This document shows, in pieces, positions 1 through 9,402 of a stretch of 64,000 bases of DNA (positions within the stretch are counted from its first letter, which is position 1; the number at the start of each line of letters is the position of its first letter). The stretch is from Candidatus Electronema sp. (GTDB lineage Bacteria; Desulfobacterota; Desulfobulbia; Desulfobulbales; Desulfobulbaceae), in NCBI GenBank assembly GCA_026645415.1, contig JAPEVH010000022.1, positions 18,063 to 82,062 on the forward strand. The letters run 5' to 3'. The position numbers and the translations under genes are program-made. The notes under the pieces are model-generated. The model had not been told where the DNA came from and ran no database searches. It worked only from the letters and a program-made list of their open reading frames with translations.

Positions 1-1878
1 TTGCACGGCCTTGCTGATTTTTTCCTCGACCGAGCGACGTAGTGCCTCATCAACTTGACCAGTTTCTGGATCAACTACCCGATGGATAGAGCGGATAATT
101 GCTCTCGCCCGACTCAGCAGATCTGTTACTGTGTAGGTTGAATACCCTTGCTGATCAGCTTCGTTAATCGTTCGTTCCAAGGTGAGAAAAAGTTTTTCAT
201 CTGCTTTACCACGCGAGAGAGTGCCAGCCACCTTCACCTCTGGCTGGCCAACCAAAGCAGCCCGAACTGAAACTAAGTTGTTTTCGTCAATATCTAAAGT
301 AACAGCAACTCGCGGTGGTTCATCGGTGTACTTTTCTTCAGCCTCTTGGCCATCCCGATCAATGCCAAGCCAAAGATCACCAATACTTTCTTCTCGCTCA
401 TTAACAATATTGAAAAATTTTATATGCACCAGTTCCTGCTCTGCATCTACGAGCTGAAAAATTTCAGTGCTAGAACAGGGCAAGGGACTGTTTTTCTCGA
501 CCATTAAAAAACGCCGGTCATTTTCCAGCCGAATGAAATAATCATGCGCCGTTGCATGAACTATATCTACTAAACCTTGATTCGTGATATAGGCAGCTAA
601 ATCAAAACCACAGCTTGGACAGGCAGCATCGTTTTGTCCAGCTTCACCGCCGCAACCAGGGCATTCTTGGGTATCTGCTAAACGATGACTGAGAATGGCT
701 GCGCCTTCTGCCACAGCCAGCATGGGGCGTTCGTGGAGCAAAACCTTTTCTTCACCAAACTCTTTTTGTAACGCCTTAATAAAAGATGGAATGCAGGAAC
801 TGCCACCTACTAAGAGCACCTGATCGATAAGGTCAGGCGTGAAATGCAGCTCGGCCAGCAGACGACGTAATAACTGAAGCACAGCCTCCCGCATCGGAGC
901 CAGCAAAACATCTAGTTTCTCTTGCCGCAGTTCAACCTCAATATCTAGCGCGTCGCCGTCTTCATCTGTTAATAAACTAAGCACTTCAATATATACTTCT
1001 GTCTTCTCGCTCAACGTAATTTTGGCCTTTTCCACTGCGGTCTTCAACTCGGCCATAAAGCGATTTCGCTCTGTTTCATCTTGGCGCGCAAGGAGGGCGT
1101 AAATGCGGCTAATACCCTGTTCACCTCCGGCCTCTTGCAGGACATAATTAATGATCAGGCTATCAATATCTTCGCCGCCTAACCACATGTCACCGCCTTT
1201 CCCCATCTCGATGATTTGGCCGCCGCTGATGACAAGTACAGAAAGATCAAGGGTGCCACCGCCAAAATCAAAGACCAGCAATGTCTTACCTTCATCACCA
1301 GAGACCTTATCCACGCCAAAAGAGATGGCCGCTGCTGTTGGTTCAGGCAAGAGACGGCTCACTTTCAATCCAGCTAGGGCAGCAGCAGTCCGCGTGGCAT
1401 GTTTTTGCTTGTCGTTGAAATAGGCTGGCACAGTGATAACTGCTGAGTCTACTTCATCACCCAGAGCTTGTTCTGCATCTACTTTAATTTTAAGCAAAAT
1501 CTTGGCTGATATTTCCTCTGGAGTAAACTCCCGTCCGCCTGCTAGGATGGCTAAACTATTTTCTGAGCCGTGCGAATGTGCTGTTAAGTGATTGCGGAAA
1601 CGTTGCCCGGCGATCAATTCCTGCACTTCTTTATCCTGAAAGCTCCGTCCGATTAGGCGTTTGACTGCGGTAATGGTATTCTCTGGCTCTTGCCGCAGCC
1701 ACTCTAAGGCATGACGGCCCACAATAAACTCTGGTTTTCGCATCAATCGTTTACGCACCGTGACGCAAGACGGAGTGATGTATTCACCTTCGGCATTCCG
1801 CAGCACCTCAACGCTTACCTTTCTAATTGCGGCGGCAGAATTAGTGGTTCCTAGATCAATGCCTATTGATTTTTTCAT
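1..1878 (-). CDS. Hsp70-family (DnaK-like) chaperone with zinc-ribbon insert, 3' end outside window
   Basis: The reading frame begins at the ATG complementary to 1876-1878 and stays open to base 1, giving at least 626 residues. The start reads MKKSIGIDLGTTNSAA, the phosphate-1 motif of the Hsp70 nucleotide-binding domain. Further in are VFDFGGGTLDLSV (phosphate 2) and LLVGGSSCIPS (adenosine motif). After the ATPase domain, at roughly residues 405-425, sits a zinc-ribbon pair CPGC-x10-CPSC, which canonical DnaK lacks. A substrate-binding-like beta region follows. It therefore resembles the divergent Hsp70 proteins of Desulfobacterota and myxobacteria rather than housekeeping DnaK. It lies 58 bp downstream of a receiver-histidine kinase gene on the same strand, probably in one operon. 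Client and partner are unknown. Confidence 0.9.
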   Translation of the reverse strand, partial: MKKSIGIDLGTTNSAAAIRKVSVEVLRNAEGEYITPSCVTVRKRLMRKPEFIVGRHALEWLRQEPENTITAVKRLIGRSFQDKEVQELIAGQRFRNHLTAHSHGSENSLAILAGGREFTPEEISAKILLKIKVDAEQALGDEVDSAVITVPAYFNDKQKHATRTAAALAGLKVSRLLPEPTAAAISFGVDKVSGDEGKTLLVFDFGGGTLDLSVLVISGGQIIEMGKGGDMWLGGEDIDSLIINYVLQEAGGEQGISRIYALLARQDETERNRFMAELKTAVEKAKITLSEKTEVYIEVLSLLTDEDGDALDIEVELRQEKLDVLLAPMREAVLQLLRRLLAELHFTPDLIDQVLLVGGSSCIPSFIKALQKEFGEEKVLLHERPMLAVAEGAAILSHRLADTQECPGCGGEAGQNDAACPSCGFDLAAYITNQGLVDIVHATAHDYFIRLENDRRFLMVEKNSPLPCSSTEIFQLVDAEQELVHIKFFNIVNEREESIGDLWLGIDRDGQEAEEKYTDEPPRVAVTLDIDENNLVSVRAALVGQPEVKVAGTLSRGKADEKLFLTLERTINEADQQGYSTYTVTDLLSRARAIIRSIHRVVDPETGQVDEALRRSVEEKISKAVQ

Positions 1879-1936
1879 ATCCTGCCTGCTGCGGCTGCGT
1901 TGCAAGCCCATCTCTTGCGTTGCAGCGGTATCCTTT

Positions 1937-2998
1937 TTAGGCAATGGGGAGGGTGAAGCTAAAAATGCTTCCGTTGCCAGTCTGCTTTTCTGCTTGCAGA
2001 CGGCCTTGGTGGAGTTCAATAATTTTCTTAACCACCAGCAGACTGAGACTTTTTTCTCTGCTTCCAGTGGTAGAAGTTGGATTATTTGAAAAGGCTGCTA
2101 AGTCTTGATTGTTTAACTCTGGCCCTTGATCGGCAACAGCCACCTGCACTGAATCTCCCTCTGCTTGCACAGTCACAGTAATCATGGAGCCAGACGGAGT
2201 ATGTTTGATCGCATTGCTCAAAAGTCTGTCCACAGCTTGACGAATACGCCTTGGATCACAACTGATTTGTGGCACTTCAGCTATCTGCTCTATCAGTTCT
2301 ATTTTTTTATCTATAGCAGCTCGTTGCTGGGACGAAATAGCTTCTTGAACGACTTGGTGCAGCGCGACCTGCTGCCGACTAATTTTAAAAGAACCTTCCC
2401 AAACAGCCGAAGCATCAAGAAGATCACTAATTAGGATCTGCATGGCTGAGGCAGTCTCATGGATGCCGTGCAGGTGATGATCCATATCTTGCCGGACATC
2501 AACAAAACTTTGATCAGTCAGCATCTCCGTCATCGTGATAATATAACCGAGCGGATTGCGAAGATCATGAGCAGCGATACGAAGAAAATGATCTTTGAGC
2601 CGATCTAAATCCACGAGGCGGTCATGGGCCTCAACCAAGCGGCGACCTACGGCAATCCGGCTCTGTAGTTCGCCAATATGCACTGGTTTACTAAGAAAAT
2701 CATGTGCCCCATGATCTAGGGCATGAATAATATCTTCTTTCTCATTTCTACCAGTGAGCAGGATTGTATAAATGAGTGGGCTATGTTCTTGAGCATTCAG
2801 TCTGGAGCAAAGTTCCACCCCATCCAAGCCAGGCATCATCCAATCCACCACCGCAATTCGAGGTGGATTGGCTTCGCGTAGTCTCGCCAGAGCTTCAAGG
2901 CCGTCTGAAGCCTCCACAGTTTCATAGCCCCATTTAGCAGCGCAGTGCTGGAGAAATATTCTAGTTGATAGCTCGTCGTCAGCGATAAGCAGTTTCAT
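1937..2998 (-). CDS. Response regulator receiver-histidine kinase hybrid
   Basis: A 353-residue cytoplasmic protein with no membrane segment. Residues 1-120 form a receiver domain: acidic pocket D7-D8, phospho-acceptor D52 in VVDWMMPG, conserved T82 and K104 in LSKP. A HisKA domain follows, with the H-box AAHDLRNPL (H144). Residues 230-353 are HATPase_c, with N-box NAIKHTPSG and G1 box DQGPEL. The G2 region, normally a GxGLGL-like glycine run, reads SREKSLSLLVVKKII and is degenerate, so kinase activity may be weak. This receiver-first architecture usually relays a signal from another kinase. The downstream neighbour is an Hsp70-family gene on the same strand, which suggests a joint role that is not established. 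Confidence 0.9.
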   Translation of the reverse strand: MKLLIADDELSTRIFLQHCAAKWGYETVEASDGLEALARLREANPPRIAVVDWMMPGLDGVELCSRLNAQEHSPLIYTILLTGRNEKEDIIHALDHGAHDFLSKPVHIGELQSRIAVGRRLVEAHDRLVDLDRLKDHFLRIAAHDLRNPLGYIITMTEMLTDQSFVDVRQDMDHHLHGIHETASAMQILISDLLDASAVWEGSFKISRQQVALHQVVQEAISSQQRAAIDKKIELIEQIAEVPQISCDPRRIRQAVDRLLSNAIKHTPSGSMITVTVQAEGDSVQVAVADQGPELNNQDLAAFSNNPTSTTGSREKSLSLLVVKKIIELHQGRLQAEKQTGNGSIFSFTLPIA

Positions 2999-3183
2999 GG
3001 AGATGACGTGTTTTTTTACCTTTTACCTGTGGATAACAGAGGGAGGCCAACAAGCAGCATAAAGAGGAAACTCAGCAAAGTCAACAGGAAGAATCGCCGA
3101 AGCTACGTCTAATAGCAATTTCTTGCTGCGCACCATAGATACTGGAATGGATATTTTTTTCTCCCCATCGCGTAAGTTGTTTG

Positions 3184-3294
3184 TTGCTCATCCTCAGCAG
3201 TATCATATATTATGCCGCATGGAAAAGCATTATACTGTAAAGTATAAAAGACTGCATATATTGAAGCAGCCTTTCTGCTGCTGGTGTTTTTTTT
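3184..3294 (+). promoter_or_regulatory. Promoter-like and hairpin region in the 3.0-3.3 kb gap before msbA
   Basis: The 312-bp gap between the divergent kinase gene and msbA holds no convincing gene. A possible sigma70 promoter is TTGCTC (3184-3189), 16 bp, TATATT (3206-3211). Downstream is a perfect 7-bp inverted repeat TTATACT-gtaa-AGTATAA (3230-3247), shaped like an operator. Then comes a short hairpin AGCAGC/GCTGCT (3265-3282) followed by eight T residues (3287-3294), just before the msbA start. That could be an attenuator. All are read by eye. Confidence 0.35.
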
Positions 3295-3310
3295 CGCTGC
3301 AACTGAACTC

Positions 3311-5044
3311 ATGACCACTCAAATTATCCTCCGCCGCTTGCGGGAGACGCTTCGTCCCTACAGCAAAAAGCTGCTCATTGCTATGACCGCAATGGTCATT
3401 GTTGCCCTCTTTAACGCGGTGCAAGCCTACATGGTCCAGCCACTGCTGGACAAAATATTTTATGAAAAAAATGCAAGCTGGCTAACCGCCTTGCCAGTGG
3501 CTCTATTGGTCATCTTTTTTATTAAAGGTATTTTTTATTTTTTTTACTCCTACCTGCTGGAATGGGTTGGTCAGTCGATAATTAAAGATCTACGTAACGC
3601 TATTTACGGCCATCTCCATGAATTGTCGATGAATTTTTTCTATAAAAATTCTACAGGCGAGCTAGTTTCTCGGATCATGAATGACGTGGCCATGCTGCAA
3701 GGAACAGTCTCTCATGCCTTGATTTATGTGCTCCGTGATTTGTTTACGGTACTCGGTCTGTTAGTAGTAATTTTTTATATGGATTGGCGGTTAGCCTTTG
3801 TTTCACTGATCTTTATTCCAATGGCTGCGGTGCCCATTGTCGTATTTGGTAAAAAATTTCGCCGGATCAGCACGCGATATCAGCAGGGCATGGGCGAGGC
3901 GAGCGACTTTCTCAACGAAACCATTCGGGGTATTCGCATCGTTAAAGCTTTCTGTACTCAGGAACAAGAAAAAGCGCGCTTTGCCAACAAGATGCAGCAG
4001 CTTTTTGATACCTTAATGAGTGAGACCCGCTATCGCAGTCTTTCCCACCCGATGATCGAATTTCTTGGTGGTATAGGTATAGCGTTGATTATTTGGTTTG
4101 GTGGCATGGAAGTCCTCAAAGGGCATTCTACGCCGGGCACCTTTATGTCGTTTCTTACGGCCTTGGTCATGCTCTATGAGCCAGTTAAAGGGGTAAGCAA
4201 ACTCAATTCAACGATTCAGTCCGGCATGGCAGGCGCGGCGCGAATTTTTGCCCTGCTTGACATCAAGCCAGAAATTGAGGAAAAAATCCCGCCAATCATT
4301 CTTCCGCCTTTTTCTAACTCAATCGAGTTTCGTGCGGTTAGCTTTGCTTATCAGCCAAACGAATTGGTTTTACGTGATATCAATCTGAACATTACTCAAG
4401 GCGAAGTGCTTGCCGTAGTTGGGCCATCCGGGGGCGGCAAAAGTTCCTTAGCCAGCCTTTTACCTCGCTTTCATGACATCAGTTCAGGGGCAATACTCAT
4501 TGATGGCCACGACATCCGTGACTTAAGTTTGCATTCCTTGCGCAGCCAGATTGCGATCGTCACCCAGCAAACCATTCTTTTCAACGATACAGTGCGCAGC
4601 AATATCGCCTACGGCAGCCCGAATTGTAGCGAGGATGCTATTCGTCGGGCAGCAAATGCGGCTTTTGCCTTAGAGTTTATTGAAGACTTTCCAGAAAGTT
4701 TTGACACTATGATTGGCGAGTCAGGAGTGCGACTCTCCGGCGGGCAGCAGCAACGAATTTCTATTGCAAGAGCGATTCTTAAAAATGCGCCAATTCTCAT
4801 TTTAGATGAGGCAACGTCCGCGTTGGACACTCAATCAGAGCGCAAGGTACAGCAGGCTCTTGATAACCTCATGAAAAACCGTACAACTTTAGTCATTGCG
4901 CATCGTTTGTCAACGATTAAAAATGCAGATCGAATTGTGGTCATGCAAGAGGGGCGACTAATGGAAGAAGGTAGCCATGAGCAACTCCTCAATTTAGGCG
5001 GCATCTATAAGGGACTGTATACAATGCAGCATATCGAACAATGA
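3311..5044 (+). CDS. msbA: Lipid A export permease/ATP-binding protein MsbA
   Basis: A 577-residue ABC half-transporter. MsbA dimers flip lipid A-core from the inner to the outer leaflet of the inner membrane using ATP. The N-terminal half holds six hydrophobic segments of the ABC exporter domain, with the family-typical stretch VSRIMNDVAMLQGTV. The C-terminal ATPase has Walker A GPSGGGKSS, Q-loop TQQTILF, signature LSGGQQQR, Walker B ILILDEATSALD and H-loop AHRLS. I chose the ATG at 3311; a GTG at 3284 would add nine residues that read through a poly-T tract. The stop overlaps the next gene's ATG (ATGA at 5041-5044), so translation is coupled with the O-antigen ligase/glycosyltransferase fusion. 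The neighbours are all LPS genes, which favours MsbA over a drug exporter. Confidence 0.9.
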   Translation: MTTQIILRRLRETLRPYSKKLLIAMTAMVIVALFNAVQAYMVQPLLDKIFYEKNASWLTALPVALLVIFFIKGIFYFFYSYLLEWVGQSIIKDLRNAIYGHLHELSMNFFYKNSTGELVSRIMNDVAMLQGTVSHALIYVLRDLFTVLGLLVVIFYMDWRLAFVSLIFIPMAAVPIVVFGKKFRRISTRYQQGMGEASDFLNETIRGIRIVKAFCTQEQEKARFANKMQQLFDTLMSETRYRSLSHPMIEFLGGIGIALIIWFGGMEVLKGHSTPGTFMSFLTALVMLYEPVKGVSKLNSTIQSGMAGAARIFALLDIKPEIEEKIPPIILPPFSNSIEFRAVSFAYQPNELVLRDINLNITQGEVLAVVGPSGGGKSSLASLLPRFHDISSGAILIDGHDIRDLSLHSLRSQIAIVTQQTILFNDTVRSNIAYGSPNCSEDAIRRAANAAFALEFIEDFPESFDTMIGESGVRLSGGQQQRISIARAILKNAPILILDEATSALDTQSERKVQQALDNLMKNRTTLVIAHRLSTIKNADRIVVMQEGRLMEEGSHEQLLNLGGIYKGLYTMQHIEQ

Positions 5045-7512
5045 GACTCATCTGGCAGAAAATTCGCGCCAAGGCAGGCTTGGTTAATAGCTGGCTTCTT
5101 GCAGTGCTAGCCTTTGTTCTGCCACTTTCAACTTCAGCCGTGTCTGCTGTGGCTATCTTGATACTGCTTTTCTGGCTGCTTGAAGGCAATTTTTGGGAAA
5201 AATTTGCAGAAACTCTCTTTACGCCAGTTGCAGTAACTGTTCTGGCCTATCTTGCTTTGCTCTGTCTGGGGCTACTTTGGACATCATATCCAGTAGAAGG
5301 CTTTATTGTCCTGCGCGATCATTGGAAAATTGCGCTATTGCCAGTCTTCCTCACGAGTGTTCGCTTTGAGCAGCGGTGGTTCTATCTGAGCAGCTTTCTT
5401 GCTGGAATGACAGCAGCTATGTTACTCACCTATCTAGCATGGTTTGGCTTGCTGCAATACGCTGATGTCAGTCCAACACATCTGACCCCGAAAACCTTCC
5501 ACGTCGTCTACAATCCGTTACTAGCCTTTGCAATCTATTTGATTTTGCACAAAGTCTTATGGGGTGGATACGAAAAGAAAGTACGTGCCACACTCCTTAT
5601 ACTAGCCGGGCTGATGAGCTTCAATATGTTTATTACTGAGGGGCGTACAGGGCAGGCGGTCTTTTTTGTACTCATCAGCTTGCTGCTCTTGCAAATTTTT
5701 ACAAAGAATCGCTTCCGAGCCATCTTAGCTATCTGCCTCTTACTACCTGTAGGCGGTTCGGTCAGCTATTTGGCCAGCCCTGTTTTTCAGCAACGGGTTG
5801 ATTTAGCTTTGCAAGAAGTCGATAGTTTCAAGGAAAATCCAAACACTTCGGTTGGGCTACGACTTCAATTCTGTGAAAATTCTTTACTTCTTTTCCAGCA
5901 GAATTTTTGCTTGGGAGTTGGCACTGGTGATTTCAAATCTGCCTATGCGGTGATTAATCAACAGAAAAGTCCGAAATCCATCCCTACTGATAATCCGCAT
6001 AATCAGTATCTGTTGAGTGCGGTGATGCTAGGACTGCCTGGTTTGCTTACTCTACTCCTTATCTTCGTAGCTATGATCTTGCAAGCTCGAACAGATGAGG
6101 ACAGCATTCTACAGAGAGTGCGTTTTGCCTTCCCTGTGTTTTTTTTAGTCATCATGCTAGCAGAATCCTATCTCAAGGTATATCAAACCGGTTTTTTTTT
6201 CGTCCTGATGGCGGCAGTGCTGTATAAAAAACAACCAGAGCCGCAACCCAAAGGTCGTTGCTGGTTGATTCTTTCCTATCGAGCTAATATTCCCGGTTCA
6301 GCCTGCTCACAGCATATCGATGATCGTCTGCCTCATCTGCAAAAACAAGGTATCGAACCTATTTTGCTGACTGGGCCAGTAGGACAAAAATCTACGTTCT
6401 GGCGGCATTACCGTAGCCTGAGTATTGCCCCCTCTGGTATCCGCTTTGAGTTGCGCCATTTTCTCCGCCGTCATCTCCAGAAACGTTGGCAGTTCAAGAT
6501 AGTTGAGACCCTGCTTCTCTTGCCAGTTCTCCCTTTCTATCTGTTAGAAAAAATCATTGTCAACTTGGAAAGCGAGTGGTCGTGGGGTTTGCTAGCCTCC
6601 TTGCGTGGCTTGCTTCTCTGCCGTCGCCTTCAGCCGGAAATGCTGTATTCGACTGGTGGCTCTGCCTCTGCCCATATTGCCGCCTTACTGATCAAAAATT
6701 GGACTGGGATTGGCTGGATTGCCGAAACCCAAGATCCGTTAGTTCATGATCAAGACTGGCGGCGGAGCCGTCTTGTTCTCCTGCTCTATAAAAATTTAGA
6801 GCAATTGATATGTAAACAAGCAGACCTATTTGTCTTTCTTGTCCAAGCGGCAAAGGAACACTGTCAGCAACGAACTGGAAGCTGTCGGGCTGTTACCATT
6901 TATCCTGGGGCAGAGCCGTCTTGGTTTAGCCAAGTGCAATATGTTAAAAGCGACCGCTGTCGCTTTGCTCATTGTGGTTCCTTGGCTGGAACACGTAACT
7001 TAGCAGTCTTTTTTCAGGCGTTAGAGCAGGTGGTTAGCCGTAGACCAGAACTACGTAGGCTGGTTCGAGTTGAGGTTTATGGTTCTTTTGATAGCCTTTC
7101 CGAACGGGAAATGAAACGCCTGCGTCTCCATGATCTGGTACTGCTCCATGGTTCGATAAAACGGCAAGAGGCTCTTACTGCTATGCAACAGGCTGACTGT
7201 CTTCTACTGATTCAGAATACCATCTATTTTTCCTGCGAAACCATTCCTTCCAAAGTTTACGAGTACCTACTCACAGGCCGTCTAATCCTTGGCTTACTGC
7301 ATCACAATCAAGAATTAGAAACCATGCTGACTAAAAACGGCCATTGCGTTGTACCTGCGGATGATGTCCAAGCAACAGCAGCCGCAATTGAAGCCCTATT
7401 GGATGACTGGAAAACAGAACAGCAGGACAAAAGAACAGTAGTAACAGAGACTTGGACTGTTGCTAAGGCAGTGGACAGACTACTCTGCTTAACTGAACAC
7501 CGATGCAGTTAG
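5041..7512 (+). CDS. O-antigen ligase/polymerase domain fused to a glycosyltransferase
   Basis: An 823-residue protein in two parts. Residues 1 to about 395 are a polytopic membrane domain with around ten hydrophobic segments and the Wzy_C/WaaL motif TDNPHNQYL near residue 316; this family transfers or polymerises O-antigen on the periplasmic side. From about residue 400 a soluble GT-B glycosyltransferase (GT4-like) starts (RCWLILSYRANIPGS), with the donor-site motif PSKVYEYLLTGRLI near residue 738. The two activities would face opposite sides of the membrane, which is unusual. It overlaps msbA by 4 bp and the heptosyltransferase by 10 bp. Either half could be a divergent family member; sugar substrates cannot be read from the sequence. 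Confidence 0.8.
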   Translation: MRLIWQKIRAKAGLVNSWLLAVLAFVLPLSTSAVSAVAILILLFWLLEGNFWEKFAETLFTPVAVTVLAYLALLCLGLLWTSYPVEGFIVLRDHWKIALLPVFLTSVRFEQRWFYLSSFLAGMTAAMLLTYLAWFGLLQYADVSPTHLTPKTFHVVYNPLLAFAIYLILHKVLWGGYEKKVRATLLILAGLMSFNMFITEGRTGQAVFFVLISLLLLQIFTKNRFRAILAICLLLPVGGSVSYLASPVFQQRVDLALQEVDSFKENPNTSVGLRLQFCENSLLLFQQNFCLGVGTGDFKSAYAVINQQKSPKSIPTDNPHNQYLLSAVMLGLPGLLTLLLIFVAMILQARTDEDSILQRVRFAFPVFFLVIMLAESYLKVYQTGFFFVLMAAVLYKKQPEPQPKGRCWLILSYRANIPGSACSQHIDDRLPHLQKQGIEPILLTGPVGQKSTFWRHYRSLSIAPSGIRFELRHFLRRHLQKRWQFKIVETLLLLPVLPFYLLEKIIVNLESEWSWGLLASLRGLLLCRRLQPEMLYSTGGSASAHIAALLIKNWTGIGWIAETQDPLVHDQDWRRSRLVLLLYKNLEQLICKQADLFVFLVQAAKEHCQQRTGSCRAVTIYPGAEPSWFSQVQYVKSDRCRFAHCGSLAGTRNLAVFFQALEQVVSRRPELRRLVRVEVYGSFDSLSEREMKRLRLHDLVLLHGSIKRQEALTAMQQADCLLLIQNTIYFSCETIPSKVYEYLLTGRLILGLLHHNQELETMLTKNGHCVVPADDVQATAAAIEALLDDWKTEQQDKRTVVTETWTVAKAVDRLLCLTEHRCS

Positions 7513-8567
7513 AGCGCAGCCGAATTTTAATTATCAAGCCGAGTTCGCTTGGTGATATAGTTCATACCTTGCCAGTGGTTCACGCCCTAAAACGGAGTTT
7601 TCCAAACTGCTTCATTGGCTGGATTGTGCAGCAGGCTTTTGCCCCTTTGCTGGAGGCAGATAAAAGCATAGATTGTATCTATCCAATCTATATTCCTTCA
7701 ACGAGCGAGCCTCAAGCTGGTCGTTTTGCTTGGTTGGCAGCCTTTCAAGCGACTTTGCAGACTTTAAAAAAACTACATCATCAATTGCAGCAGGCTCCAT
7801 ATCATCTTGTTCTTGATCTTCATGCCTCTTTTCGTAGCGGGCTACTCGGCTCCTGTAATAATGGGGGGGTGCGGATTGGTTTTCGTGATGCTAAAGAGCT
7901 AAATACATTGTTCCAAGATCAGCTTGTTACCGTGCCTGATGCTGTACACCATGCACAAGCAAAAAATCTGCTCTTCTGTCAGCATGTAGGTATTGTCCCA
8001 ACAGATGAAGATTTTTATCTTTCTCGCCTTGAAGAAGACCGAAAGGTTGTGCAAGTTTTTCTGCATGAACAAGGCGTAACAAATAATAAAATTATCTATG
8101 CTAATCCGGCTGCCCGCTGGCAAACAAAATTTTGGCCAATTGAGAACTGGGCTTTATTGGCTGACACGTTTGCCAAAAATGGTAGCGTATTGATTTTTGG
8201 TGGTAGTGAGCAAGATATGGCGTATATCAAAACGATTGCCAGCCTCATGAGTACGCGCGCGGTGATTGCCGCAGGTGCCTTGAACTTAGCTCAATCTGCC
8301 GCCTTAATAAGCCAGTCTGCTCTGTATGTTGGTTTAGATTCAGGGCCAATGCACATCGCTGCCTTAGCTGGAGTGCCAGTTGTAGCTTTATTTGGCCCTA
8401 CTCATCCAGAGCGAGTTGGGCCTTGGCAGGTAGCGCACCGCATTGTTAGAGCAGCAGGCTTAGATTGTTTAGAATGCCGAAAACGGCACTGTAGTCATCT
8501 TTCCTGTATGAAGGAGATTTCTGTGCAGATGGTTGCTGCGGCTGCCACCTCACTGTTGGAATCTTGA
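7503..8567 (+). CDS. waaC: LPS heptosyltransferase (GT9), probably heptosyltransferase I
   Basis: A 354-residue GT9 enzyme that would add heptose from ADP-heptose to the Kdo-lipid A inner core on the cytoplasmic face. It starts with RILIIKPSSLGDIVHTLPVV, the family's N-terminal Rossmann motif. The C-terminal half carries the donor-site stretch GLDSGPMHIAALAGVPVVALFGPTHP, written here only to identify it by its DSGPMH and FGPT cores. The SSLGD-HTLP signature is more like WaaC than WaaF. A cysteine-rich tail (CLECRKRHC) is present. It overlaps the previous gene by 10 bp and is followed 3 bp later by the GT2 gene, so the four LPS genes form one transcription unit. The symbol is family-level; acceptor specificity is inferred. 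Confidence 0.8.
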   Translation: MQLERSRILIIKPSSLGDIVHTLPVVHALKRSFPNCFIGWIVQQAFAPLLEADKSIDCIYPIYIPSTSEPQAGRFAWLAAFQATLQTLKKLHHQLQQAPYHLVLDLHASFRSGLLGSCNNGGVRIGFRDAKELNTLFQDQLVTVPDAVHHAQAKNLLFCQHVGIVPTDEDFYLSRLEEDRKVVQVFLHEQGVTNNKIIYANPAARWQTKFWPIENWALLADTFAKNGSVLIFGGSEQDMAYIKTIASLMSTRAVIAAGALNLAQSAALISQSALYVGLDSGPMHIAALAGVPVVALFGPTHPERVGPWQVAHRIVRAAGLDCLECRKRHCSHLSCMKEISVQMVAAAATSLLES

Positions 8568-8570
8568 GTT

Positions 8571-9362
8571 ATGACAATCAGTTTAATCATAACTACCTAT
8601 AACTGGAAAGAGGCCCTAGGACTGGCCCTGAACAGTGCGCTCCAACAGACCCAGCTTCCAAAGGAGATAGTTATTGCTGACGATGGCTCTGGTTCAGACA
8701 CTGCCGCAGTTATTCGCCGAATCGCAGCCACAGCTCCAGTGCCAGTAATCCACTCTTGGCAGGAAGATCAGGGCTTTCGTCTCGCTACCAGCCGCAATAA
8801 GGCTCTTGCTAAGACTAGCGGTGACTATATTGTCTTGATTGACGGTGATATTATTCTTGAGCGACATTTTATTTTTGATCATGCTCGCTTTGCCCGATCT
8901 GGATACTTTGTTCAAGGAACACGGGTACTCCTTGGCGAACTGTTGAGTGCACAAATTTTAACAGGGAAAAAAAATCTACACGAACCCTTCTGCCGCCGGG
9001 GCGTAGAAAATCGAAAAAACTGCCTGCGTTCTGATTTCCTCTGTCGCCTTTTTTCCTATCGAGAACGAAGTATGAGTGGGGTGCGGACTTGTAACTTTGC
9101 TTTTTGGCGTAATGATGCTCTGGCGGTAAATGGTTTTAATGAAGACTTTATTGGCTGGGGTCGGGAAGATTCAGAATTCACTGCCCGCCTGTTAAACTAC
9201 GGTCTGGTACGGCGAAATATCAAATTCAACGCCTTGGCCTACCATCTCTACCATCCCCACAATGACCGCAGCCATCTTGAGGAGAACAATCAGTTACTCA
9301 AGAAAACCATTGAAAACAAGTTAGTCTGGTGCGAGAAAGGGGTGAATAGTCATCTTGCCTAA
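8571..9362 (+). CDS. Family 2 glycosyltransferase, LPS core/O-chain
   Basis: A 263-residue GT-A glycosyltransferase. The N-terminus MTISLIITTYNWKEALGLAL and the ADDGSGS loop are typical nucleotide-sugar contacts. The metal-binding DxD appears as DGD in VLIDGDII near residue 90. GWGREDSEF near residue 205 is the conserved acceptor/catalytic region of galactosyltransferase-like GT2 proteins. It is the last gene of the msbA-to-GT2 cluster, starting 3 bp after the heptosyltransferase stop. A weak hairpin, TTCAGA-gtt-TCTGAA, follows the stop. The donor sugar cannot be predicted. Confidence 0.85.
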   Translation: MTISLIITTYNWKEALGLALNSALQQTQLPKEIVIADDGSGSDTAAVIRRIAATAPVPVIHSWQEDQGFRLATSRNKALAKTSGDYIVLIDGDIILERHFIFDHARFARSGYFVQGTRVLLGELLSAQILTGKKNLHEPFCRRGVENRKNCLRSDFLCRLFSYRERSMSGVRTCNFAFWRNDALAVNGFNEDFIGWGREDSEFTARLLNYGLVRRNIKFNALAYHLYHPHNDRSHLEENNQLLKKTIENKLVWCEKGVNSHLA

Positions 9363-9402
9363 TTCAGAGTTTCTGAACCTAAAAAATTCCTAAACAGAAT
9401 CC

